Shown: piece by piece, positions 7,402 to 17,201 of the stretch
Numbering within the stretch: the first letter of the stretch is position 1
Layout: each line of letters opens with the position of its first letter
NCBI GenBank assembly: GCA_902825945.1
Contig: CADECY010000074.1
Span: 1-46,310, forward strand
From: an uncultured Acidobacteriota bacterium
GTDB taxonomy: Bacteria; Acidobacteriota; Terriglobia; Bryobacterales; Bryobacteraceae
Direction: 5' to 3'
Length of the DNA: 46,310 bases
The notes under the pieces: model-generated
What the model saw: only the letters and a program-made list of their open reading frames with translations
Databases searched by the model: none
Told to the model about the DNA's origin: nothing
Translations under genes and position numbers: made by a program

Positions 7402-9300
7402 ATGTGCGGAATCGCGGGGTTCACCCGCAAGGGCGGCGCGGCCGCGGAGCCGATTCACGCCGCTTTGAGATCGATTCACCATCGCGGACCCGACCAGAAC
7501 GGCGTGTTCGTGTCGGACCACGTGGCGCTTGGCGCCGTTCGCCTGAAGATTCTCGACCTCACCGGCGGTGATCAGCCGATCCGTTCCGATCATGGCGGCA
7601 CGGTGATCGTGTTCAACGGCGAGATCTACAACTTCGCTGAACTGCGCGCCGAGCTCGAAGCTCGCGGCCATCGCTTTCACTCGCACTGCGACACCGAAGT
7701 GGTGCTCCACGCCTGGCTCGAATGGAAACACGCCTGCTTCGAGCGTTTGCATGGCATGTTCGCAGTGGCCATTTGGACTGAACCCGAACGCCGGCTGGTG
7801 CTCGCGCGCGATCGCATGGGAATCAAGCCGCTCTATTGGTACCGGCGCGGCGAGGATCTGCACTTCGGCTCGGAATTGAAAGCGATCCTCACCCATCCGG
7901 AGGTCGATCGCCGCATCGATCATCGCGGGCTCAGCTATTTCCTTTCGCTGAACTATGTTCCCCAACCCCACACTTTGCTCGAGGGTATCGACAAGCTGCG
8001 GCCGGGCACGTGGCTCGAATGGCACGACGGAAGCATTCGTGCCGAGCCCTACTGGCGGCTCCGGTTCGAGCCGCGGGCCTGGACACTGGAGGACGCGAAG
8101 TCCGAACTCGAGCGGCTGCTCGCCCGATCCGTCAAGGAACACCTCGTCTCCAACGTTCCACTCGGCGTTTGGCTGAGCGGTGGAGTCGATTCGTCGGCGA
8201 TCACCCATTACGCCGCGCAGGTCATTCCGGGAAAGCTGAAGACCTTCTCCATTTCGTTCCGAGGGCGATCGTTCGACGAGAGCCCGTACTTTCGCGAAGT
8301 CTCGCGCGCCTATTCCACCGATCATCACGAACTCGATCTCGCACCGGATCTCGACATCCCGGACGCAGTCGAGCGGATGAGCTACTTCTCCGACGAACCC
8401 AGTGCCGACGCGGGGGCGTTGCCCGTCTTCTTTCTCTCGGAGATGACGCGCAAACATGTGACCGTCGCGCTCAGCGGAGAAGGCGCGGATGAGTTGTTCG
8501 GCGGCTACTACACCTACCTCGCCGATCACTACGCGCGTTGGCTGCGCATGGTGCCCGCGCCGCTTCGCTCGGTTGGGCTCGAGCTCGCGCGCGCGATCCT
8601 CCCCGTGTCGGACAACAAGATCGGCTTCGAATACAAGGTGAAGCGATTCCTCGAAGGATCATTATTACCGGAAACCGAAGCGCACCTGTTCTGGAACGGT
8701 GTTTGCTCACAGCGCCAGAAGCTCGACCTGGTGCGGCACCAGGCGAACGCAAGTCCGGCGGCGTTGTTCGCGGACTTGCCCGGGGGAATGGGCGCGATCA
8801 ACCGCTTCCTCTACCTCGATCAGTTGCTCTACCTCCCCGAGGACATCCTGAACAAGTGCGACCGGATGAGCATGGCACACTCGATCGAGATCCGGCCGCC
8901 ATTCCTCGATCACCGCATCGTCGAGTTTGCCGGGACGCTGCCGGAGAATTTCAAGGTCAACGGATCGAAGTTGAAGTTCCTGCTCAAGGCGCTCATGCGC
9001 GGCAAGCTCCCTCAATCAGTCCTCACGCGAAAAAAGGAAGGCTTCGACATTCCGGCGCATGACTGGTTCCGGACGCGATTGAAGCCGATGCTGCTCGACG
9101 TTGTTTCGCGGCAAGCTGTCGAGGCGAGCGGGTTGTTCCACTGGCCCGCCGTCGAACGTTTGATGGACGATCACTTCAACCGCCGCATCAACGCCGGGTA
9201 TCACATGTGGGGTCTGCTAACCTTGTTTCTTTGGATCAAGCGATGGGGAGTGCAACCGGCACGCGCGCCGGCTACGAACGAATCGTTCACTACGAACTGA
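7402..9300 (+). CDS. asnB: Asparagine synthetase (glutamine-hydrolysing), AsnB family
   Basis: This 632-aa cytoplasmic enzyme begins MCGIAGF, with Cys2 as the glutaminase nucleophile after Met removal. RGPDQNG (about 29-34) and FNGEIYN (71-77) are class II amidotransferase motifs. The synthetase domain has the pyrophosphate loop LSGGVDSS (258-265) and VALSGEGADELFGGY. It moves the glutamine amide to an activated carboxylate, classically aspartate. AsnB homologues inside envelope or exopolysaccharide clusters often amidate other acids, and its position between a LolC/E-like permease and a GT39 enzyme makes this possible. The start ATG is 3 nt after the permease stop. The 3' end overlaps the next gene by 58 nt if that gene uses ATG 9243. 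Confidence 0.93.
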   Translation: MCGIAGFTRKGGAAAEPIHAALRSIHHRGPDQNGVFVSDHVALGAVRLKILDLTGGDQPIRSDHGGTVIVFNGEIYNFAELRAELEARGHRFHSHCDTEVVLHAWLEWKHACFERLHGMFAVAIWTEPERRLVLARDRMGIKPLYWYRRGEDLHFGSELKAILTHPEVDRRIDHRGLSYFLSLNYVPQPHTLLEGIDKLRPGTWLEWHDGSIRAEPYWRLRFEPRAWTLEDAKSELERLLARSVKEHLVSNVPLGVWLSGGVDSSAITHYAAQVIPGKLKTFSISFRGRSFDESPYFREVSRAYSTDHHELDLAPDLDIPDAVERMSYFSDEPSADAGALPVFFLSEMTRKHVTVALSGEGADELFGGYYTYLADHYARWLRMVPAPLRSVGLELARAILPVSDNKIGFEYKVKRFLEGSLLPETEAHLFWNGVCSQRQKLDLVRHQANASPAALFADLPGGMGAINRFLYLDQLLYLPEDILNKCDRMSMAHSIEIRPPFLDHRIVEFAGTLPENFKVNGSKLKFLLKALMRGKLPQSVLTRKKEGFDIPAHDWFRTRLKPMLLDVVSRQAVEASGLFHWPAVERLMDDHFNRRINAGYHMWGLLTLFLWIKRWGVQPARAPATNESFTTN

Positions 9301-11009
9301 TCGTCATCCTCGTCGCGGCGTTGATCTTCGGCGGCGGCGCCATCAGCCCGCCATCGCTCATGGATGATGTGGACGCCGTACAGGCGCAGATCGCGCGCAA
9401 CATGCTCGACTCGGGCGACTGGGTCACGGCGCGTCTCAACGGAATCGCCTATCTCGAAAAGGCGCCGCTCAAGTATTGGATGATCGCGATCTCCTATGCG
9501 ATTTTCGGCGTCTCCGACTGGGCAGCGCGCATTCCGATCGTGATCGGTACGGTCGCTCTCTGTTGGCTCACCGCGCGGATGGGCGCATGGGCATTCTCGG
9601 CGCGCGCGGGACTCTACGCCGGCCTCGCGCTTTCGACCTGTGTGGGCCTGTTCCTGTTCACGCGCATTCTGATTCCGGACGTGATTCTCACCGCCACGAT
9701 CGCGCTCTCCATGTGGGCCTTTCTTCGCTTGCTCGAGGAAGACGGATGGCAGTGGCCGGTAGTCTTCTGGGCGAGCCAAGGCGTTGGATTTCTTCTGAAG
9801 GGCCTGATCGCGATGCTGTTCCCGATCGGTGCGGTGATTGTCTACTTCACGATCTCGCACGGTTGGGCGCAATGGAAGCGAATGCGTCCGGCCACGGGAG
9901 CGCTGCTTACGCTCGCGATCACCCTGCCGTGGGTCGCGCTCGCGACACTCCGCAACCCGCCGCACTTCGACTTCACGATGCGATCCGCACCGGGTGAGTA
10001 TCACGGCTTCTTCTGGTTCTTCTTCCTCAACGAACACCTTTTCCGTTTCCTGAACATGCGCCATCCGCGGGACTACAACACGGTCCCGCGCGTCCTTTTC
10101 TGGGCATTTCACCTGTTGTGGCTGTTTCCCTGGAGCGGGTTCCTTCCCGGGATCTTCCGCGCCGATGGCCTCTCCGAACGCGGGCGCAGGATGCGGTTGC
10201 TCGCCCTTTGCTGGACCGGATTTCTGCTGACGTTCTTCACGTTCTCAACGACGCAGGAGTACTATTCGATGCCCTGCTATCCGGCGCTTGCATTGTTGTT
10301 GGGCAGCGCGATGGATCGGGATGGAGCTTGGATGCGAGCAGGCGCGAGAATCGCCGGTTCGATCGCGGCCGTCGCGGCCATGGTGTTGTTTGCGCTCTTC
10401 GTGATGGTTCGCAACGAACCCACGCCCGGCGACATCTCCTCGGCTCTCACCTCCAATCCGGACGCCTACACCCTCTCCCTCGGACACATGCAGGACCTCA
10501 CTCTGCCTGCCCTCGCCTATCTCCGCACCGAAGTGCTCCTGGCCGCAATCGCGTTTTCGATCGGCGCGACCGGCGTCTGGTTCTGGCGCCCGGTCCCGTC
10601 GGTCACCGCGATGATGGTGCTGTTTCTGCACGCCGCGCGCATGGCGATGGTGACCTTCGATCCCTATCTTGCGTCGCGCCCCCTCGCCGAAGCGTTGAAG
10701 CAGCAGCCTCCGGGCGAGATCGTCTTCGACAATCAGTACTACACCTTCTCATCCGTCTTCTTTTATGCGAACGCGCGCGGATGGCTATGGAATGGCCGCG
10801 TGAACAACCTGGAGTACGGCTCGTACGCTCCGGGCGCGCCGAACTTATTCCTCGACGATCGCGGCTTCGCGGAACTCTGGCGATCGGACAAGAAGTGCTA
10901 CCTGTTGATCGAAGGGCCTTCCGTCGCTCGAGCGGAGAATCTCGTGGGCAAGGGTTCGCTTCGCACGGTTCGCTCGAGTGGTGGCAAGTTCCTCTTCACC
11001 AATCACTGA
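9243..11009 (+). CDS. ArnT/PMT-like GT39 family membrane glycosyltransferase
   Basis: This 588-aa polytopic membrane protein has an N-terminal core resembling ArnT and PMT_2. The first periplasmic loop has the acidic DDVDAVQAQIARNMLDSGDW, followed by GIAYLEKAPLKYW and FLFTRILIPD, which carry the catalytic and lipid-donor residues of this class. A soluble periplasmic tail follows the last helices. Such enzymes use a polyprenyl-phosphate sugar to modify lipid A or proteins outside the membrane; the GT2 enzyme at 5416-6144 could make that donor. ATG 9243 was preferred over the in-frame GTG at 9207 because it lies nearer the first helix. It overlaps asnB by 58 nt and, at the 3' end, the convergent histidine kinase by 7 nt. 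Confidence 0.85.
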   Translation: MGSATGTRAGYERIVHYELIVILVAALIFGGGAISPPSLMDDVDAVQAQIARNMLDSGDWVTARLNGIAYLEKAPLKYWMIAISYAIFGVSDWAARIPIVIGTVALCWLTARMGAWAFSARAGLYAGLALSTCVGLFLFTRILIPDVILTATIALSMWAFLRLLEEDGWQWPVVFWASQGVGFLLKGLIAMLFPIGAVIVYFTISHGWAQWKRMRPATGALLTLAITLPWVALATLRNPPHFDFTMRSAPGEYHGFFWFFFLNEHLFRFLNMRHPRDYNTVPRVLFWAFHLLWLFPWSGFLPGIFRADGLSERGRRMRLLALCWTGFLLTFFTFSTTQEYYSMPCYPALALLLGSAMDRDGAWMRAGARIAGSIAAVAAMVLFALFVMVRNEPTPGDISSALTSNPDAYTLSLGHMQDLTLPALAYLRTEVLLAAIAFSIGATGVWFWRPVPSVTAMMVLFLHAARMAMVTFDPYLASRPLAEALKQQPPGEIVFDNQYYTFSSVFFYANARGWLWNGRVNNLEYGSYAPGAPNLFLDDRGFAELWRSDKKCYLLIEGPSVARAENLVGKGSLRTVRSSGGKFLFTNH

Positions 11010-13141
11010 GGAGCTTGGAGCCGCTGCCGAACCTTGCTCGCCAGCGCCGTGGCGCTAAATGGCTTGGGCAGGTAAGAGTCGGCGGCCCGCATCAGCGCCA
11101 CCTCGGGATCGTCAAGTTCGGTCAACGCCGACATGAACAGGACCTTCAGCGAGCGCCGGGCCTTGATGAGCTCGGCAAGCTGGCGGCCGTTCACCTCAGG
11201 CATCGACAGATCGGTGAGCAGAAGGTCGATCGCGCCAGGACTAGTCTGCTCGACGCGCAAGGCCTCTTGTGCTCCATCCGCCTCGAGCACGTGATAACCC
11301 ACTCGAGTCAACACACCGGCGATGAGATGCCGCACGGTCGCGTCGTCGTCCACGACCAGCACCGTTTCCCCGGAGCCCCGTTCGATCGAGTCGAGCGTGT
11401 GGTTCGCTTCGCCGGCTCCGGTCCGTTTCGAGCGGGGCAAGAAAATCCGGAACGCGGCGCCTTTGCCAGGCTCGCTCGCCACCGCGATCTGGCCGCCGCT
11501 TTGCCGGATCACGCCATACACGGTGGCCAGTCCGAGTCCCGTCCCTTCGCCAGCGGCTTTCGTCGTGAAGAACGGGTCGAAAATCCGCTCGCGAGTATCG
11601 GCGTCCATGCCGCACCCGGTATCGATCGCCTCGATCATCACCCAGTTCCCCTCGGCGGGAGTGCCTTCCGGAGCCGACGGCGAGGCGACGGCGTTCGCGG
11701 TCCGGAGCGTGAATGAGCCGGAGGCTTTCATCGCGTGGCGAGCATTGAGCGCGAGATTCACGATGACCTGCTCCATCTGGGTCGGGTCCACCCGCACCGG
11801 CCACAACCGCGGATCCCGTTCGATCCTGACTTGTACCGCCGCCCCCATCAGGCTGCGCAGCATTCCATCCATTTCCGCGACGAGAGCATTGAAGTCGATC
11901 ACCTTCGGTTTCAGCACTTGTTTGCGGCCGAAGGCGAGCAGTTGCCGGGTGAGCGCCGCCGCGCGTTCGGCGGCATGGCGGATTCCGTTGATGCTCTCCG
12001 CCACCGGCTCACCATCGGGTTCGATCAACTGCCCCGAATAGAGCATGATCACCGTGAGCCAGTTGTTGAACTCGTGGGCAAGGCCTCCGGCCAGCCGGCC
12101 GACGCTTTCGAGCTTCTTCGATTCGAACAGTTCCTGCTGCGTCCGGCGATGCTCCTCGATTTCGCACTGAAGCTTGCCGTTGGCGGCAGCGAGTTCCGCG
12201 GTCCGGTGGACCACGCGTGCCTCGAGTTCTCCGTGCAGCTGCCGCAGTTCCCGTTCGGCACGATCGCGCTCGATCGCGATCTTGGCCAGATCGGCGCACC
12301 ACTCGATCATCTCCTGGTCGGCTGGTGATGGCCTGCGGGGCGTATGATAGTAAGTCGCGATGGCCCCCAAGGGGCTCGAATCGCCGGAGAGGATCGGGCT
12401 CGACCAGCAAGCCCGCAAACCGAGAGGACGAATGATCTCCCCGAACCGCTGCCACTCGGGTTCGGCCTCGACGTCACCAACCATAACCGGGCGCTTGTGA
12501 TGAACCGCGCTCATACACGGGCCCAGTTCCGGCGAGATGGACAAGCCATTCACGTGCTCGGCGAAAGCAGATGGCATGCTGGGTGCGGCGCCGAAGTAGA
12601 ACTTGCCGTCACGCTGAAGCAGGATCGTGCAGACAGCCCCATCTCCCATCCCTTCCAGATTCCCGCAGATTCCGTTCAAGGTCTCCGAGAGCGGAGCCCC
12701 GCGAGCGATCATCTCGAGGGCCGAGCGCTGCAATCGCGCCAGGCTGTTGCGCCGGAATTGGCGGCTGATGTCCCGCGCGACACAGTGAAAGCCGGAACGC
12801 TCCCCGTTCTCCATCAGCATCCGCACGTTCTGCGCGATCCAGACGGTCTTCCCGTCAGCCGCCACCGCTGGGAATTCCCGATAGGTGAGGGGAACCTTCT
12901 TCAGCCACTGGCGGCCATAGAATCGCCGCATCGATTCCCGGTGGTCGGACCGCACCAAGTCGAGATAGTGGCGCCCCAGCAGTTCCTCGCGGTGGTATCC
13001 CAACAACTCGTGGGCGACCGGATTCCACATCCGGAACCGGCCCTCGGCGTCGGTGGAATAAATGATATCGGCCGCGTCCTCCACCAGACGCTGATAGGGA
13101 GCCTGGCTCTCCTTCTTACTTTGGTTCGCCCGCTCCTTCAT
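11003..13141 (-). CDS. Hybrid PAS-GAF sensor histidine kinase with C-terminal receiver domain
   Basis: This 712-aa protein has no membrane segment and is probably cytoplasmic. Domains in order are PAS (about 15-130), GAF (about 140-290), a coiled coil (290-345), a dimerisation/phosphoacceptor domain with H356 in LAGGLAHEFNN, a HATPase domain with N466 in NLALNARHA, DTGCGMD and GTGLGL, and a receiver domain with D598-D600, phosphoacceptor D644 in LLLTDLSMPEV and the Lys in LPKPF. The layout is a NtrB-like hybrid kinase with no output domain, so signalling must pass to another protein. It starts 6 nt after the DUF1501 stop and is the last gene of an eight-gene minus-strand run. Its signal is unknown; the PAS and GAF domains suggest a soluble ligand, oxygen or redox cue. 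Confidence 0.93.
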   Translation of the reverse strand: MKERANQSKKESQAPYQRLVEDAADIIYSTDAEGRFRMWNPVAHELLGYHREELLGRHYLDLVRSDHRESMRRFYGRQWLKKVPLTYREFPAVAADGKTVWIAQNVRMLMENGERSGFHCVARDISRQFRRNSLARLQRSALEMIARGAPLSETLNGICGNLEGMGDGAVCTILLQRDGKFYFGAAPSMPSAFAEHVNGLSISPELGPCMSAVHHKRPVMVGDVEAEPEWQRFGEIIRPLGLRACWSSPILSGDSSPLGAIATYYHTPRRPSPADQEMIEWCADLAKIAIERDRAERELRQLHGELEARVVHRTAELAAANGKLQCEIEEHRRTQQELFESKKLESVGRLAGGLAHEFNNWLTVIMLYSGQLIEPDGEPVAESINGIRHAAERAAALTRQLLAFGRKQVLKPKVIDFNALVAEMDGMLRSLMGAAVQVRIERDPRLWPVRVDPTQMEQVIVNLALNARHAMKASGSFTLRTANAVASPSAPEGTPAEGNWVMIEAIDTGCGMDADTRERIFDPFFTTKAAGEGTGLGLATVYGVIRQSGGQIAVASEPGKGAAFRIFLPRSKRTGAGEANHTLDSIERGSGETVLVVDDDATVRHLIAGVLTRVGYHVLEADGAQEALRVEQTSPGAIDLLLTDLSMPEVNGRQLAELIKARRSLKVLFMSALTELDDPEVALMRAADSYLPKPFSATALASKVRQRLQAPQ

Positions 13142-13147
13142 GCTTGT

Positions 13148-14566
13148 CTACGAAAGAACACCATTGATGATTTGTGCCGGATACTGGTCGGTCAGCCGCT
13201 CCTGCAAGCTATGGCGCTCGAACGACAGCTTGCGGAAGTTCAATCCCAGTAAGTGTAGCATCGTCGCGTGCAGGTCATGAACACTCACTCGATTCTCGAC
13301 GGCTCGATGTCCTATCTCGTCCGTCGCGCCGTAACTCATTCCCGGCTTGATTCCACCGCCCGCCATCCACGCCGTAAATCCAGCCGGACCATGATCGCGC
13401 CCCGCCGCGCCTCCGGCCCGGAGCTGCGAAATCGGCATCCGGCCAAACTCACCGCCCCAGATGAGCAGCGTCGAATCCAGCAATCCGCGATCTTTGAGGT
13501 CGCCGATCAGCGCGCCGATCGGCTTATCCGTCTTACCGCAGCAATATTTGAGATCCCGCTCGAGATCGGAATGATTGTCCCAGATCTGGCGTTCGATGAA
13601 AATCTGCACGAAGCGCACGCCGCGTTCCACCAGGCGCCGGGCCATGAGACAGCGGCGGCCGTAGGAACTGGTGAGGTCGTCATTGAGCCCGTACCTCTCC
13701 TTGGTCGAGTCGCTTTCCTTCGACAGGTCGAGCGCATCCGTCGCCGAGAGCTGCATTCGGGCGGCCAATTCGTAGCCCGCGATACGTGCATCGAAATCGC
13801 CGTAGCCGGGCCGCTTCGAGCGGTGCTGCTCATCGATACTCCGCAGCAGGTCGCGCTGGGCCTCCACGAGCGGCGTGGGCAGGTCCTCGGGTGGCTTTAG
13901 GTTTAGCAACGGCAGACCTTCCGAGCGAAATCGCGTGCCCTGAAACACCGGAGGCAGCCAGCCCGACTGCCAGTTCTGAATTCCATTGACGGGAAGCTGC
14001 TTCGGATCGTCGAGCACCACATATGCCGGCAGGTTCTGATTCTCGGACCCGAGCCCGTACGTCACCCACGCGCCGAGCGACGGGCGCCCAGGGAGCGTGC
14101 GCCCAGTCTGCATCAGGTAGATCGAAGGCTCGTGATTGAAATGCTCGCCGTACATCGACCGGATGAAGGCGACGTCGTCAGCCACCGATCCGAGATGCGG
14201 CATCAACTCCGTCATCTCCATGCCGCACTTGCCGTAGCGCTTGAACTCGAACGGCGCGGGCATCATCACGCCGATCTGGTCGGCGAACTCGATCTGGTTG
14301 ACGATGTCGCGGCTGGGGGCCGTGCCAGCGAACTTCTTCAGCGCGGGTTTCGGATCGAAGAGATCCACCTGGCTCGGGCCGCCGTTCATGAACAGATGGA
14401 TCACCGCCTTCGCCTTCGGGGTGAAGTGTGACGGTTTCGGCTTCAGGTCGTAGGTACGCTCACCGTAGCCGCGATCGGCCATGAAGAGAGATCCGAGCGC
14501 GGCGGCCTGAACGCCGCCGATCATGCGGTGGAAGAAGTCGCGGCGGGACGAGTGATCAGTCGGCAT
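13148..14566 (-). CDS. DUF1501 family protein with Tat-like signal
   Basis: This 472-aa protein starts MPTDHSSRRDFFHRM, a twin-arginine-like leader (S-R-R-D-F-F), followed by a weak hydrophobic stretch. The body has VIHLFMNGGPSQVDLFDPKP, typical of the sulfatase/alkaline-phosphatase-like fold of DUF1501 proteins, and GGEFGRMPISQ further on. DUF1501 genes in Planctomycetes and Acidobacteria are almost always paired with PSD1-type cytochrome genes, as here, where the ATG at 14566 lies 11 nt inside the upstream PSD1 gene. The longer open frame to 14638 was rejected because it loses the Tat leader and deepens the overlap. The pair is thought to act on complex substrates outside the membrane, but no reaction is established. 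Confidence 0.9.
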   Translation of the reverse strand: MPTDHSSRRDFFHRMIGGVQAAALGSLFMADRGYGERTYDLKPKPSHFTPKAKAVIHLFMNGGPSQVDLFDPKPALKKFAGTAPSRDIVNQIEFADQIGVMMPAPFEFKRYGKCGMEMTELMPHLGSVADDVAFIRSMYGEHFNHEPSIYLMQTGRTLPGRPSLGAWVTYGLGSENQNLPAYVVLDDPKQLPVNGIQNWQSGWLPPVFQGTRFRSEGLPLLNLKPPEDLPTPLVEAQRDLLRSIDEQHRSKRPGYGDFDARIAGYELAARMQLSATDALDLSKESDSTKERYGLNDDLTSSYGRRCLMARRLVERGVRFVQIFIERQIWDNHSDLERDLKYCCGKTDKPIGALIGDLKDRGLLDSTLLIWGGEFGRMPISQLRAGGAAGRDHGPAGFTAWMAGGGIKPGMSYGATDEIGHRAVENRVSVHDLHATMLHLLGLNFRKLSFERHSLQERLTDQYPAQIINGVLS

Positions 14567-17186
14567 AGATGAACTCCGCGGAACTGAGCAGTGCGTGGAC
14601 GAGATCGCCCAAAGCGTACCATTGTGCCGTAGCGCCATAGGGAGCGGTCGATTTCTGGGCGCCGAGATGCGACTTCCATTCGGCGGTGAGCTTGCCGATC
14701 GAGGAGAGAGCCTTTGCGATCTCGGGTTCGGACGCCTCTCGCGACAACACCCTCCGGTACGCGACGCGAATACGCTCTCGTGGGTCCGCGAGTTCGTCCA
14801 GCAGCCGGGCGGCCAAGTAGCGCGCGTGTTCGATCACCACGGGCGAGTTGCGCAATTCGAGCGCCTGTGTCGGAACCGTCGAGTGGGCTCGTTCATTGCA
14901 GTTGGGCGACATCGGCGGCAGGTCGAAGACCTCGAGCAGCGTCACGGGCGTCGTTCGGCGTTGCAGCAAGTAGATCGAGCGGCGCCACTCATCCTTCGCC
15001 GCCAGCTCCACCACTTCCCCGCCCGGTTTGGTCTCGACGGGCACAGGCGGGCCGAACTGCTTCGCGGAAAGCCGTCCCGTCGCCCGCAAGACCGAATCAT
15101 GCAACTGCTCGGCATCCATGCGGCGCACGGTCATGCGTCCGAGCAGGTAGTTGTCGGGATCGGGCGACCCGGCGGTGATCGCCGACGACTGCCGATACGC
15201 GGCGGACTTCATCATCAGCTCATGCATCGCCTTGACGTCCCAGCCGGAGCGCACGAACTCGGTGACGAGCCAGTCGAGCAGGTCGGGATGCGCCGGAGCG
15301 GACCCCGTACGGCCGAAGTTCGAGACCGTCGAGACGATGCCCCGCCCGAAATGCTGTTTCCAAAGCCGGTTCACGAAGACGCGCGCGGTTAGCGGATGAT
15401 CGGGCTGCGTGAGCCACTTCGCGAGAGCAAGCCGGCGTCCACTGGTTCCATCGAAGGGCGCCGGCGCGGAATAGGGCTTCAGAGCCGCCGCCTTCAGTAT
15501 CGACGGAACGTCTGGATCGACCGGCTCGCCGAGTTGTTGCGCCTCGCCGCGCTTCAATAAATAGACGGGCGAGGGATCTCCACCCATATCGTACAGCGCC
15601 CGGACTCGCGGTTTCTTGACCAGTTTTTTTTCGAGATCCGCGATCGCCTTCTTGTTCTTCTCGGCATCAGCATCTTTGAGCTTCTTGATCTCGGCTTCGA
15701 TCGGTCCGTTGTGTCTCTGAGCTTCTTCGATCTCGTGCGGCAGCGCGACATCGAGGTCGCGCTCGGTGGGTTTCACCCAGTCGTAGGGATCGAACGCGGT
15801 CTGTAGAATCGCCGAGAAGCGATAATAGTCGCGCTGCGGAATCGGGTCGTACTTATGGTTGTGGCAGCGCGCACATCCGACGGTGAGGCCCATCACGCCG
15901 GAAGCAAGCACTTCGATTTCGTCGGCGATTACGTTCATGCGCTCGGCGACCGATCCATTCGCCGGCGAATAGGTGCCGTCCGGAGTCATCCGCAGGAATC
16001 CAGTGGACGCAACTCGATCGACGTCCTCCTGGCTCGCGCTCTTGATGGCGCGATAGTCCACCAGTTCGTCCCCCGCGATCTGCTCTTGCAGGAAGCGATC
16101 GTACGGTTTGTTGGCATTGAAGGCGCGAATGAGCGCATCGCGATAGCGCCAGGAATGCGGGCGGATCCGATCTTCATCGATGATTCCTTCGGAGTCCGCG
16201 TAGCCGGCAATGTCCATCCATATGCGCGCCATCCGCTCGCCGTAGGCGCTCGATTCGAGCAGCCTCGCCACGAGCCGTTCGTAGGCGTCCGGCGCGGTGT
16301 CGCGCAGGTACGCACTCGCCTCCCCTTCCGTTGGGATCATTCCCGTCAGGTCGAGGTAAGCCCTGCGCATCAGCGCGACCTTGTCCGCTTCGGGCGAAAG
16401 TTTCATCGCCTTCGGCTCGAGCTTGGCGAGCAGAAACGCGTCGATCGGGTTGCGCGCGAGCGTGCTGTTCGCGACCTTCGGGACTTCCGGGCGGCGCGGC
16501 GGTTGGAACGCCCACCAGGAGCGATCTTTCTCCGAATGCTGCTCCTCGACAATCCGGCGCGGCGGCGCGGGAGGAGTGCCAGCCGCGATCCAGGCGCGCA
16601 GCGTTTCCACCTCTTCGGAATTCGGTGGGCGCACGAATGCCTCGAACAGCTTCTTCGGCGGCGGCATCGCGCCTTCGGCGATCTTTTTCATGAGCAGGCT
16701 CTCGTCCGGCTTTCCCGGCACGATCGCGGGGCCGGACTTGCCGCCCTTCAGCCGCGCGACCTGCGTGCGCAGGTCGAGTCCTGCTTCCTGCTTCCGCTTG
16801 CCGTGGCAGGTAACGCAACGCATCTGGAAGATCGGCGTCACATCGGCTTCGGTAACACCCGCGCGAAGAGGCTTCTGTTCATCGATCCAGGTTCGAATCG
16901 CGGCGATCTGATCCGCCGCGAGTTTCTTGCCGGGCGGCATGGCACCCGAGACGATCTTGGCCACGAGCAGACTCGCTTCGGCCGAACCCAGTTTCACGGC
17001 CGCGCCCGTCTTTCCGCCCTTCAGCGCCGAGTCGAGCGTAGCGAGATCGAGCCCGCCCTGCGCCTGCGCGCCCGAGTGACAGCCGAGGCAGTTGGGACGG
17101 AATACGGGCAGTAAGGTGGCCGCGTAGTCCGCGCAGAAAGCGGGAATGGCCAAAGAGACGAGGATCGAGGCCGCTCGTTGGATCAC
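14556..17186 (-). CDS. PSD1 and planctomycete cytochrome C domain-containing protein
   Basis: This 876-aa exported protein has a signal peptide (about residues 1-18). Two cytochrome-like domains follow, with haem motifs CLGCH (33-37) and CVTCH (124-128) and distal segments SGAMPPGKKL and EGAMPPPKKL. A DUF1549 domain contains a third motif, CARCH (438-442), and a C-terminal DUF1553/PSD1 domain follows GRRLALAKWLTQPDHPLTARV. Multi-haem proteins of this kind are presumed to take part in periplasmic oxidation of polymers or sugars, although no activity is firmly assigned. The start is GTG 17186 with AGGA 7 nt upstream. It lies 15 nt after rhaB and overlaps the DUF1501 gene, so it belongs to the same transcript as the sugar genes. 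Confidence 0.93.
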   Translation of the reverse strand: MIQRAASILVSLAIPAFCADYAATLLPVFRPNCLGCHSGAQAQGGLDLATLDSALKGGKTGAAVKLGSAEASLLVAKIVSGAMPPGKKLAADQIAAIRTWIDEQKPLRAGVTEADVTPIFQMRCVTCHGKRKQEAGLDLRTQVARLKGGKSGPAIVPGKPDESLLMKKIAEGAMPPPKKLFEAFVRPPNSEEVETLRAWIAAGTPPAPPRRIVEEQHSEKDRSWWAFQPPRRPEVPKVANSTLARNPIDAFLLAKLEPKAMKLSPEADKVALMRRAYLDLTGMIPTEGEASAYLRDTAPDAYERLVARLLESSAYGERMARIWMDIAGYADSEGIIDEDRIRPHSWRYRDALIRAFNANKPYDRFLQEQIAGDELVDYRAIKSASQEDVDRVASTGFLRMTPDGTYSPANGSVAERMNVIADEIEVLASGVMGLTVGCARCHNHKYDPIPQRDYYRFSAILQTAFDPYDWVKPTERDLDVALPHEIEEAQRHNGPIEAEIKKLKDADAEKNKKAIADLEKKLVKKPRVRALYDMGGDPSPVYLLKRGEAQQLGEPVDPDVPSILKAAALKPYSAPAPFDGTSGRRLALAKWLTQPDHPLTARVFVNRLWKQHFGRGIVSTVSNFGRTGSAPAHPDLLDWLVTEFVRSGWDVKAMHELMMKSAAYRQSSAITAGSPDPDNYLLGRMTVRRMDAEQLHDSVLRATGRLSAKQFGPPVPVETKPGGEVVELAAKDEWRRSIYLLQRRTTPVTLLEVFDLPPMSPNCNERAHSTVPTQALELRNSPVVIEHARYLAARLLDELADPRERIRVAYRRVLSREASEPEIAKALSSIGKLTAEWKSHLGAQKSTAPYGATAQWYALGDLVHALLSSAEFIYAD

Positions 17187-17201
17187 TCCAACATCCTACT
17201 A

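Noticed and set aside
6148..8529. A 793-codon minus-strand open frame opposite the permease and asparagine synthetase genes.
   Set aside because: Its His/Arg/Asp-rich composition is typical of antisense frames in GC-rich DNA, and the plus strand carries clear enzyme motifs.
9207..9242. An earlier GTG start for the GT39 enzyme.
   Set aside because: It deepens the overlap with asnB to 94 nt and adds 12 unconserved residues; ATG 9243 fits better.
10118..11716. A 532-codon plus-strand open frame crossing the GT39 end and the histidine kinase.
   Set aside because: It spans two convergent genes in a wrong frame and shows no domain.
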